Virus record (IMG/VR): IMGVR_UViG_3300012954_000115
Location: 1 to 21,086 of that record
DNA length: 21,086 nt
DNA from: a virus
Direction: 5' to 3' (one strand)
Part shown: positions 8,096 through 15,228 of the stretch, in pieces
Layout: each line of letters opens with the position of its first letter
Numbering within the stretch: the stretch's first letter is position 1
Made by a program: the position numbers and the translations under genes
Notes under the pieces: generated by a model
Seen by the model: the letters and a program-made list of their open reading frames with translations, nothing else
Told to the model about the DNA's origin: nothing
Database searches by the model: none

Positions 8096-8647
8096 TTAAC
8101 CTATAAGTGATTGCTGTGGATTTGGTAATTGATTTGCATAAAACTCAAAGTCTTTGAGTAAATCTTCTCTAGTTTCTTTGACTTCATTCATGATGTTTAA
8201 ATATACATTCCAAATTGCATCATAATATTCTAATACTCTTCTATCATCAGACCTTAAAGGATGATTTGAACCTTCTCTGCCAGCGGCAACTACTTCTACA
8301 TCACTTGTAAATCCATAAGACTGAATTTGACGATTAACATAATCATTCACTAGTTTTACGAGTTCTTCACTATATTGATTGTTTAAATTTACACCTTCTG
8401 GTGGTGCTGAGTTTTCAATGTATTGTTCAATCGCATCTACTTCATCATCTGTTAATGTGATTTTGGTTTGATTTTCAAAGGGAACACCTTCTTCCCATTT
8501 CATGATTTTGACTTCGATGTCATCGTATACCAATACATCATAATCAAAACCTAAATTGGGTCTATCAGTATTTTGATATGACCATTCTAGTCTGTTTGGT
8601 TTTCTGATAGTGAGATTTCCGTTCTCACAATAAATTAACATATTCAT
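8096..8647 (-). CDS. Hypothetical protein, possibly fibre-associated
   Basis: I do not recognise this protein. I prefer ATG 8647 (183 aa), because a GGAG ribosome site ends 4 bases upstream of it. A GTG two codons earlier (8653) overlaps that site and is unlikely to be used. The N-terminal third is beta-rich and acidic (DYDVLVYDDIEVKIMKWEEG). It is followed by a short helical segment (TDDEVDAIEQYIEN) and a long helical C-terminal half containing GREGSNHPLRSDDRRVLEYY and WNVYLNIMNEVKETREDLL. A beta N-terminus with a helical C-terminus recalls tail-fibre assembly proteins, but I see no diagnostic motif. It lies between the glycosyltransferase and the first oxygenase in the same tightly spaced run. 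Confidence 0.7.
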   Translation of the reverse strand: MNMLIYCENGNLTIRKPNRLEWSYQNTDRPNLGFDYDVLVYDDIEVKIMKWEEGVPFENQTKITLTDDEVDAIEQYIENSAPPEGVNLNNQYSEELVKLVNDYVNRQIQSYGFTSDVEVVAAGREGSNHPLRSDDRRVLEYYDAIWNVYLNIMNEVKETREDLLKDFEFYANQLPNPQQSLIG

Positions 8648-8664
8648 AATCACTCCATTATAAC

Positions 8665-10182
8665 TTATTTCATGTGTTTTGACAACAACCTTTCGTAAAT
8701 ATTTAGTTGTCCTATTTCAGAGGTATCCATATCTTCAATCCATGGACCGCCTCTTGTATAATGATATGCACTTGGTCGCCAATTAGTTTCTTCGGTATCA
8801 TGTCCTTCTGTAAAGACATACCAATCTGGTATCTGAGATATCTTATCAGTCCATTCAAATTGATGTAGATACTTTCCTGATTCTGTATTAATTACTTCTG
8901 GTGTAAGTTTTCTACAATCTTCGTGACCATTATTGAATATCATCAACGAAGACCAAAGTTTCTTCGGATAAGAAACATTCTTTTCACCTGTAAATTTAGT
9001 ATCTGCATACTTATCAAAATCATATTGTATACATGCAACTGCATCATCAAGATTTAACATATTGAACATAGGCAATATAGATTCCGTGAATAGTATATCG
9101 TCATCTAAGAATATACTAAATCCTTCGTAGTTTTCTAAGTAAGGTATTAAGAATCTACTATATGTAAACTCTGTTGATTGATTTGCATAATCTCTAGTAT
9201 ATTCTGGTATCTTAGATATATCTAAGAACTTAATCTCAGGTACCCAACTATTCATTTCATTATATGTAGGACCAGAACCTGCACCAAATTTACATGCATG
9301 TTCTATTGCCTTTTTGCTAAGTTCTGCAAGATTACTATGTCTAGAATCATAACCAATATAGATATTCAATCTTTTGCCTTTGCACATTTGACTGACTCGT
9401 TTGTTGAAATCATAAACTTCATTTCTGAATTTCATATTCATTATATCTGTATGAATTTCTAAGTAACCATGTGTGTAAGTAAAAGACATACTCTTATGCA
9501 TATCTTCTTTTAGATTATCATTTACCCACTCTATGACATCATCAATTGTTATTTCTGAAACAGGTATCGCATCATACTTATCCCATATCCACATATCTAG
9601 ATTTGGGTCGTCTAATGTTTCGAATACACCAGAACGAACTGAACCTGGATGAATCTCTAATCTAAAAGTATCATCACTTGTTTTGATGACATTACCTTGA
9701 ATAGGATTTCTTAAACCTTCTTCTCTTATGTTCTGAGTCAACCAATGTGCTTTTGCACCATGATAATAACAAGAATCAGCCATACCTTTATCAGCACCTT
9801 CTTCTAGAAAACTTGTAATATCTACATACTCGTCATCAAGATTCATCATATCCATACCAGAGTGTCCAGGTTTAGGTGTTTCTGGTTTCTGAGTATAACC
9901 GTAAGGTAAGAAGTAATGATATGCGTATGAAAGTGATTGTAGTTTATTCCAACCTGTAAATTTTTTCTGTTTGATTAAATTTACTATATCACCCCATGTA
10001 ACCTTTTTGAGTTTACCTGTGTGATTCTCCATAACCCATTTGACTGACTTATAGGTTTCAGACTCTTGATAGTCTTCATTAACATTGATTGAACCGAGAT
10101 TGCAAAAGAAGAACTTTTCTTTTGTATCTTCTGATTGAAAAATTTCTTTAGTATGCTCTAAAGATTCTGATTTTACCGTCAT
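8665..10182 (-). CDS. Glycosyltransferase (GT8-like) with N-terminal extension that may be ParB-like
   Basis: 505 aa. Residues about 272-485 look like a GT-A fold transferase. They include LNIYIGYDSRHSNLAELSKK, FTYSRFLIPYL, FSIFLDDDILF with a DDD metal/nucleotide-sugar motif at 360-362, LHQFEWTD, and HYTRGGPW at 474-481. This set matches sugar transferases found in LPS clusters and phages. Residues about 140-205 carry HWLTQNIREEGLRNPI and, later, IHPGSVRSGVF (H178 to R183). The spacing resembles ParB/sulfiredoxin-like domains (a GL..PI strand, then a G-x-R loop). That second call is tentative. Residues 1-135 are unassigned. A late-type promoter at 10210-10217 and a TAGGAA ribosome site precede the gene. 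The acceptor could be a phage fibre or a host glycan. Confidence 0.85.
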   Translation of the reverse strand: MTVKSESLEHTKEIFQSEDTKEKFFFCNLGSINVNEDYQESETYKSVKWVMENHTGKLKKVTWGDIVNLIKQKKFTGWNKLQSLSYAYHYFLPYGYTQKPETPKPGHSGMDMMNLDDEYVDITSFLEEGADKGMADSCYYHGAKAHWLTQNIREEGLRNPIQGNVIKTSDDTFRLEIHPGSVRSGVFETLDDPNLDMWIWDKYDAIPVSEITIDDVIEWVNDNLKEDMHKSMSFTYTHGYLEIHTDIMNMKFRNEVYDFNKRVSQMCKGKRLNIYIGYDSRHSNLAELSKKAIEHACKFGAGSGPTYNEMNSWVPEIKFLDISKIPEYTRDYANQSTEFTYSRFLIPYLENYEGFSIFLDDDILFTESILPMFNMLNLDDAVACIQYDFDKYADTKFTGEKNVSYPKKLWSSLMIFNNGHEDCRKLTPEVINTESGKYLHQFEWTDKISQIPDWYVFTEGHDTEETNWRPSAYHYTRGGPWIEDMDTSEIGQLNIYERLLSKHMK

Positions 10183-10209
10183 AATATAAATTCCTAAAAC
10201 TCTTTCGAG

Positions 10210-10217
10210 TATTTATG
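10210..10217 (-). promoter_or_regulatory. Late-type promoter for the glycosyltransferase/oxygenase run
   Basis: CATAAATA on the minus strand. It overlaps the TAA stop (10213-10215) of the upstream repeat gene. Predicted initiation near 10204 leaves a leader of about 21 nt with a TAGGAA ribosome site before ATG 10182. Confidence 0.6.
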
Positions 10218-11271
10218 ATGTAATAGGAGTACCAGGCCACTGATTTCCAGGCACACCATCCCAACGGATAACTGGTGTTTGCCCTTGTCTTGCATAAGTG
10301 AATGGCGACCTGTGGTCATAAGTTGTCGGTGTTTGCCCTTGTCTTGCATATGTAGAAGGACTTCTGTGTTGATATGTGAAAGGTGTTTGACCTTGTCTTG
10401 CATATGTAGAAGGACTTCTATGGTCATATGTAAATGGTGTCTGACTATTTACAGGGTCCCTATATGTAAATGGACTTCTGTGATTGTATGTAAACGGCGA
10501 CCTATGGTCATATGTAAACGGTGACCTATGTTGATAAGTAAACGGTGTTTGATTATCTCTAATGTTAGGTTCTTGTGCGTTTACAGGATGCTGATAGTTC
10601 GCTGTTGTTTGTCTGTTTCTAATATTAGGTTCTTGCTGGTCTCTGATATTAGGTTCTTGTGCATTTGCAATATATGGTTGTTGACCATTTCTAATAAACG
10701 GATTCTGAGCATTTGCAATATAAGGTGATTGTCTGTTTCTAATATTAGGTTCTTGAAATGAGTTTTGACCATCTCTGATATTAGGTTCTTGTGCGCTTCT
10801 TATATTTGGTTCTTGATTGTTTCTAATATTAGGTTGTTGTGCTGACCTAATGTTTGGTTCTTGAGCAGATGCTGGATGTCTATATGTAAACGGACTTCTA
10901 TGTTGATAAGTAAATGGATTTCTATAACTTACAGGGTTTCTATATCCAGCAGGTTGTCTTGCATCTCTAATATTAGGTTGTTGTCCATTTACAGGTAATC
11001 TATATCCTGCTGGTTGTTGTGCTGACCTAATGTTTGGTTCTTGAGCAGAAACAGGATTTCTATATCCTCTAGGTGACCTAGCATTTCTAATATTTGGTTC
11101 TTGTGCTGACCTAATGTTTGGTTCTCTTCCTTGTGCAATATAAGGCGACTGATAGGTAAATGGATTCTGACCAGTAAATGGTTGTCTTCCTGATGCAATA
11201 TAAGGCGACTGATAAGTAAACGGTTGTTGAGTCGGTTGTTGGAAGTTTGTAATCGATGGTTGTCTTGGCAT
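10213..11271 (-). CDS. Proline-rich octapeptide-repeat protein, likely fibre or virion surface component
   Basis: 352 aa, almost entirely repeats. Prolines recur every 8 (sometimes 6) residues in units such as Q-E-P-N-I-R-N-A, R-S-P-F-T-Y-D-H and Q-S-P-Y-I-A-N-A. QEPNIR occurs nine times. Three tandem 18-residue units with ARQGQTP lie at residues 285-338. The composition is rich in N, Q, R, P, T and Y, has no Cys, and is basic. The N-terminus RQPSITNFQQP resembles that of the 278-aa repeat protein (RQPSIGQFQQP). It starts 3 bases after the Hint-domain gene ends, with a GAGGAGAA ribosome site inside that gene's end. I know of no assigned function; an elongated adhesin-like or collagen-like role is inference. 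Confidence 0.82.
   Translation of the reverse strand: MPRQPSITNFQQPTQQPFTYQSPYIASGRQPFTGQNPFTYQSPYIAQGREPNIRSAQEPNIRNARSPRGYRNPVSAQEPNIRSAQQPAGYRLPVNGQQPNIRDARQPAGYRNPVSYRNPFTYQHRSPFTYRHPASAQEPNIRSAQQPNIRNNQEPNIRSAQEPNIRDGQNSFQEPNIRNRQSPYIANAQNPFIRNGQQPYIANAQEPNIRDQQEPNIRNRQTTANYQHPVNAQEPNIRDNQTPFTYQHRSPFTYDHRSPFTYNHRSPFTYRDPVNSQTPFTYDHRSPSTYARQGQTPFTYQHRSPSTYARQGQTPTTYDHRSPFTYARQGQTPVIRWDGVPGNQWPGTPITS
10258..10419 (-). repeat. Three tandem 54-bp repeats (18 aa each)
   Basis: Residues 285-302, 303-320 and 321-338 of the repeat protein share the frame R-S-P-[SF]-T-Y-A-R-Q-G-Q-T-P. At DNA level the copies share blocks such as ggtgtttgcccttgtcttg. Copy number could change by slippage or recombination without shifting the frame. 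Confidence 0.8.
10831..10893 (-). repeat. 63-bp perfect direct repeat, copy in 352-aa gene
   Basis: Identical over all 63 bases to 12160-12222 in the neighbouring Hint-domain gene, with mismatches immediately outside both ends. It encodes the peptide ending at P127, in the same reading frame in both genes, so exchange between copies would keep the frame. The copies are 1329 bp apart in direct orientation. Confidence 0.92.
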
Positions 11272-11274
11272 CTG

Positions 11275-12966
11275 TTATTTCTCCTCGCCGAATAATCCGT
11301 GTTCGTTTCCACCAAAGTTATGCACTAGCATACCATTTGCGAAGAAGGTGTGATTATCTTTAATCACGGATAAGTTATGAACTTTCATTTCAGAATTTTC
11401 TTTTACTGACATTATTTCAAGTCCCATTTCGTCTGCCCTATCAAACATGATAGCATCTGTCATTGAGAATAAATTATCTCCAACTTTGAGTTCATGAGAG
11501 TTTATACCCTCCATCCAAGTGTGTTCTCTAACACATTTCTCTACATCAAAAGCACCCCACTCACCATTAGCGAGCATGATTGGGTGACTATCTGTAATCT
11601 GTAATATTCTTCCGTCTGACAACTCTACATCCCATATAGCAGATATAGGTTGTGGATTTATCTTTTCTATTGGTTGTGGTTCAAGTAGTTTAGAATCTTC
11701 GTTCCAAGTCATAACCATTTGACCAACTACGCAGTGTTCTATTGGTGCGTGACTGCCATCTGCCAACCAAATCATAGTGCCTGGTGCGAAACAACCACCA
11801 CCGCCACCACCAAAGAATGGGAACTGAACATTAGTTGATGCAGGTGTTCTAGCTGGTGTTCTTCCACTATTAGGTTCTCTTGCCTGGAATGTAAATGGAT
11901 TCTGACCAGTGAACGGTTGTCTAGCAGCGTTAGGTTGTCTTGCGTTGAATGTAAACGGAGACCTATGATTGTATGTAAATGGTGACCTATGATTGTATGT
12001 AAACGGTAACTGATAACCTACAGGATTTCTATATGTAAATGGTGACCTGTGATTATATGTAAACGGATTTCTGTATGACCTTGGGTCTCTATATGTAAAT
12101 GGTGACCTGTGATTATATGTAAATGGTATCTGATAACTTACAGGGTTTCTATATCCAGCAGGTTGTTGTGCTGACCTAATGTTTGGTTCTTGAGCAGATG
12201 CTGGATGTCTATATGTAAACGGTGACCTGTGGTCATATGTAAACGGACTTCTATGGTCATATGTTGAAGGACTTCTATGGTCATATGTCAACGGACTTCT
12301 ATGTTGATATGTAAAAGGTTGCCTACCTGGTGACCTATGGTCGTAAGTATGTGGTTCTCTATGTTGATAAGTCGATGGCGACCTATGTTGATAAGTGAAC
12401 GGTGTTCTGTTCTGATATGTTGAAGGACTTCTATGGTCATATGTCGTAGGACTTCTATGGTCATATGTAGAAGGATTCTGATATGTCCTAGGGTCTCTGT
12501 ATGTAGAAGGCGACCTATGCTGATATGTTCCTGGTTGTCTTGCATCTCTGATATTAGGTTGTTGTGCGCTTCTTATATTTGGTTCTTGACCATCTCTTAT
12601 ATTTGGTTCTTGAGCTGATACAGGATTCTGATATGTTCCTGGTTGTCTTGCATCTCTAATATTAGGTTCTTGTGCATTTGCAATATAAGGATATGGTTGT
12701 TGTGCGTTTCTAATATTAGGTTCTTGTGCATTTGCAATATAAGGATAAGGATTTTGTTTATTTCTTATATTTGGTTCTTGACCATTTGCAATGTAAGGAT
12801 ATGGTTGTTGAACAGACTCTTGACCTGAGGCATTATTCCAACCTGTTGGTGTTTTGATATAAATTTGGTCTACATCTTTCCATGTGCCTGATGCAGTCTT
12901 TACCCAAGCACCTCGGGTTGCATTCCAACCTGATGGTGTTTTTACCTTCTGTGAGCCTGTTGCCAT
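11275..12966 (-). CDS. Proline-rich repeat protein with C-terminal Hint self-processing domain
   Basis: 563 aa. Residues 1-50 contain KVKTPSGW, AWVKTASGTWKDVDQIYIK and TPTGW, a short V-K/W module seen in phage fibres. Residues about 53-371 are proline-rich octapeptide repeats (QEPNIRNA, RSPFTYDH, QQPYPYIA types). G386-G391 are six glycines. Residues 392-550 form a Hint domain: C392 in CFAPGTMIWLADG (block A), TDSHP around 459-463 (block B), and VHNLSVIKDNHTFFANGMLV ending H549-N550 (blocks F and G). F551 replaces the Cys/Ser/Thr that true inteins need, so splicing is unlikely and cleavage is more likely, as in bacterial intein-like domains. A 13-residue tail follows. A late-type promoter and an AAGGAA site precede ATG 12966. 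Confidence 0.88.
   Translation of the reverse strand: MATGSQKVKTPSGWNATRGAWVKTASGTWKDVDQIYIKTPTGWNNASGQESVQQPYPYIANGQEPNIRNKQNPYPYIANAQEPNIRNAQQPYPYIANAQEPNIRDARQPGTYQNPVSAQEPNIRDGQEPNIRSAQQPNIRDARQPGTYQHRSPSTYRDPRTYQNPSTYDHRSPTTYDHRSPSTYQNRTPFTYQHRSPSTYQHREPHTYDHRSPGRQPFTYQHRSPLTYDHRSPSTYDHRSPFTYDHRSPFTYRHPASAQEPNIRSAQQPAGYRNPVSYQIPFTYNHRSPFTYRDPRSYRNPFTYNHRSPFTYRNPVGYQLPFTYNHRSPFTYNHRSPFTFNARQPNAARQPFTGQNPFTFQAREPNSGRTPARTPASTNVQFPFFGGGGGGCFAPGTMIWLADGSHAPIEHCVVGQMVMTWNEDSKLLEPQPIEKINPQPISAIWDVELSDGRILQITDSHPIMLANGEWGAFDVEKCVREHTWMEGINSHELKVGDNLFSMTDAIMFDRADEMGLEIMSVKENSEMKVHNLSVIKDNHTFFANGMLVHNFGGNEHGLFGEEK
11854..12810 (-). repeat. Proline-rich repeat tract of the Hint-domain gene
   Basis: Covers residues 53-371. 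Many near-identical short DNA blocks recur, for example aatattaggttcttg (QEPNI) and ggacttctatggtcatatgt (TYDHRSP). The tract mixes QEPNIR-type units near the N-terminus with a long HRSP-[FS]-TY run in the middle. This makes it prone to recombination and explains the long spurious open frames in other phases. Confidence 0.85.
12160..12222 (-). repeat. 63-bp perfect direct repeat, copy in Hint-domain gene
   Basis: Identical to 10831-10893. The first codon of the repeat on the minus strand encodes P249 of the 563-aa protein, which is the same codon phase as P127 of the 352-aa protein. It lies upstream of the Hint domain, so a crossover between copies would remove that domain. Confidence 0.92.
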
Positions 12967-12984
12967 ATTATAAGTTCCTTAAAC

Positions 12985-12992
12985 TATTTATT
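12985..12992 (-). promoter_or_regulatory. Late-type promoter for the Hint-domain gene
   Basis: AATAAATA on the minus strand, one base off the T4 late consensus, overlapping the TAA stop of the 745-aa fibre gene. Predicted initiation near 12979 gives a 13-nt leader that begins with the AGGAA ribosome site. Confidence 0.55.
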
Positions 12993-15228
12993 AAGAGTAA
13001 AGAATCCATAAATCTCCAACTGCGCCATCACTTGAACCTGGTGCGGATGTAGATTGATGAATATTTCTCATAACACCACCACTATTGTTAGCGTATGATG
13101 TTGTCATCTGAGCAGCCCTAAAGTTTGCTTCAGTTAATGTAAGAGCACCTGTTGATGCGCCAGTAGCAGATGTTGTTGCGACTGTAAATCTACTTGCACT
13201 ATCATCCCAACCCATGAATACATTGTCTTCGTCACCTCTTTCGATAACGATACCAGCATCATTTGAAGGTGTGCCTGTAGTTCCTGTTCCAAGTTCTATC
13301 AATGCATCTTCGATTGTTGTATTTGTTGCACTGTTGGTTACTGTTGAACCATTAACTGTTAAGTTACCTGAAAGTGTTAAGTTTGCAAACTGAACATTAC
13401 TGTTTGTTGCAACTGCCTGACCAATAGATACTGTTGAAGTTGCACCTTCACCTGAACCACTTACTGATACACCAGTTCCTGCACTTACGGCAGCAATATA
13501 GTTACCTGTTGTATCTGTTCCAAGTGCAACTGAGTTAGCGGCAATTGTTGTTGCGATTGATACATTACCTTTTGCAGTCTGCGTGACTGAACCTGTGACA
13601 TCTCCTGTCAACTCAAAGTCTGAATCTGCAACTACGAAATCTATATTACCATCTGTATCATCGTATGATACTGAGATACCTGTTTCGGTACCATCTAACA
13701 TACCACCAACTATGTCTTCTACATTCTCAGTTGATAATTGAGTGTTAGTTGTTGTGACTGAACCACCCAATGCAACTGACTGACCATCAATTGTTATTGA
13801 ACTGTTTGCAAGTTTAGCGTTTGCAATTGAACCTGCGAGTTTGTCATTTGCAATAGACCCTGCCAACATGTCATTTGTTATAGCGCCACTTCCAATCGCA
13901 AAGTCTAAAGTTCCGTCTCCGTCTTCGTAGGTTACTGCAATACCTGTTTCAGTATTACTTGATACCATGCCCCCAACAATATCTTGAACTTGTTCTGTTG
14001 TTAATTGTGTATTGTTTGTTGATATTGAACCACCAAGTGATACTGATGTGCCATCAATTGTTATTGCACTATTTGATAGTAATGAGTTTCCAATTGAACC
14101 TGCAAGTTTACTAGCAGCGATTGACCCTGCCAACATGGCATTAGTAATACCACCTGCCTTAACTTGAACTGCATCTGAGTCTAATTCGATTGAACTATCA
14201 TCTACGCCAACTGCAAGAACACCTGATGAGTATGATAAACCATTACCATCAACTGTTGATGATAATGCAATATCGTTTGCGTTTGCAGTGATACCATCAC
14301 CACCTATAACATTTAGTGTGACATCTCCTGATGTTCCACCACCTGTTAGACCAGAACCAGCGACTACACTTGTTATGTCAGCACTATTTGTATTTGCAAT
14401 AGTTAAAGAACCAGCGGCGTCATCATATGTTAATGATATGCCTGTGCCAGCAGTCAATAGTGAGTCAACTCTATCATCTACTCTTTCGTTTGTAAAGTAT
14501 AGATTTGATGAACCTTCTGAGAGGTCGTCTGTATCATTGTTTGAAAGGTTATCTTCTGTAGCAGCGATTGTCAAAGTGCCAGCGGCGTCATCATATGTTG
14601 TTGTGATGTTTGAACCTGCTGTGATTAAAGCATTAACTCTATCGTCTACTCTTTCGTTTGTGAAATATAAATTAGATGAACCTTCTGTAATTTCGTCTGT
14701 ATTATCTTTGCCTGCAACTGATGAATCTACATATGCTTTAATTGATTGTTGAGTTGCAATATGAGTATTACTATTAGATGACATATCATCTTCATCTTTG
14801 ATAGCAGTACCTGAAACTGTCCCATTTATGATTGGGGTTGTAAGTGTTTTGTTAGTTAATGTCTGAGTGCCTGCTAAAGTGGTTACTACTGATGTATCTA
14901 CTTCGATATCATCTGCATTTACTGTAATACCTGTGCCAGCACCAATGTTAAGTGTTGCATCACCTGATGTTGCAGTTCCTGTTAGACCAGCACCTGCGTT
15001 GACTCCTGTGATGTCACCTTGTTGTCCGTTGATTGTTAAAGTTCCAGCAGAATCATCATATGATAATGATACGCCAGTTCCTGCGGTTAAGAGTGTATTG
15101 ACTTGGTCATCAATTGCTTCTAGAGCAGCTGTTCCGAAAGCGGCAGCTGTTAAGTCTCCTGAACTATCTACAACCTCAGTTGTTCCAACAGTAAGACCAT
15201 TTTTGATTATAAAATTCTTACTTGTCAT
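12991..15228 (-). CDS. Large fibre-type virion structural protein
   Basis: 745 aa, low in aromatic residues and rich in T, S, G, N and D, typical of cyanophage-like tail fibres. The N-terminus (NFIIKNGLTVGTTEV) matches that of the 72-aa protein encoded just upstream. Repeats include LLTAGTGVSLSYDDSAGTLT-type units at about 46-67, 199-221 and 255-277, SSNLYFTNERVDDRV at 184-198 and 240-254, and two copies of about 85 residues at 361-445 and 451-533. Residues about 617-650 (SGNLTVNGSTVTN...) recur in the 272- and 488-aa proteins. The C-terminus SAPGSSDGAVGDLWILYS is a common fibre ending. The start overlaps the preceding stop by one base (TAATG), with a GGAGGAA ribosome site. Confidence 0.85.
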   Translation of the reverse strand: MTSKNFIIKNGLTVGTTEVVDSSGDLTAAAFGTAALEAIDDQVNTLLTAGTGVSLSYDDSAGTLTINGQQGDITGVNAGAGLTGTATSGDATLNIGAGTGITVNADDIEVDTSVVTTLAGTQTLTNKTLTTPIINGTVSGTAIKDEDDMSSNSNTHIATQQSIKAYVDSSVAGKDNTDEITEGSSNLYFTNERVDDRVNALITAGSNITTTYDDAAGTLTIAATEDNLSNNDTDDLSEGSSNLYFTNERVDDRVDSLLTAGTGISLTYDDAAGSLTIANTNSADITSVVAGSGLTGGGTSGDVTLNVIGGDGITANANDIALSSTVDGNGLSYSSGVLAVGVDDSSIELDSDAVQVKAGGITNAMLAGSIAASKLAGSIGNSLLSNSAITIDGTSVSLGGSISTNNTQLTTEQVQDIVGGMVSSNTETGIAVTYEDGDGTLDFAIGSGAITNDMLAGSIANDKLAGSIANAKLANSSITIDGQSVALGGSVTTTNTQLSTENVEDIVGGMLDGTETGISVSYDDTDGNIDFVVADSDFELTGDVTGSVTQTAKGNVSIATTIAANSVALGTDTTGNYIAAVSAGTGVSVSGSGEGATSTVSIGQAVATNSNVQFANLTLSGNLTVNGSTVTNSATNTTIEDALIELGTGTTGTPSNDAGIVIERGDEDNVFMGWDDSASRFTVATTSATGASTGALTLTEANFRAAQMTTSYANNSGGVMRNIHQSTSAPGSSDGAVGDLWILYS

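Noticed and set aside
8648-8653. GTG at 8653 as start of the hypothetical gene
   Set aside because: The GTG overlaps the GGAG ribosome site itself. ATG 8647 has proper spacing.
10989-11315. Alternative minus-strand frames inside the repeat genes (also 10194-10427, 10581-10772 and 12288-12545)
   Set aside because: Out-of-frame readings of the same repeats. They overlap the repeat genes completely and encode low-complexity Leu/His-rich or Asn-rich strings.
10258-12810. CRISPR-like array of short repeats
   Set aside because: The repeats are coding, variable in length and follow an amino-acid period. There are no uniform spacers and no cas genes.
11275-12966. A true splicing intein in the Hint-domain gene
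   Set aside because: There is no Cys/Ser/Thr after the terminal His-Asn, no homing endonuclease, and only a 13-residue C-terminal tail, so an interrupted host protein is unlikely.
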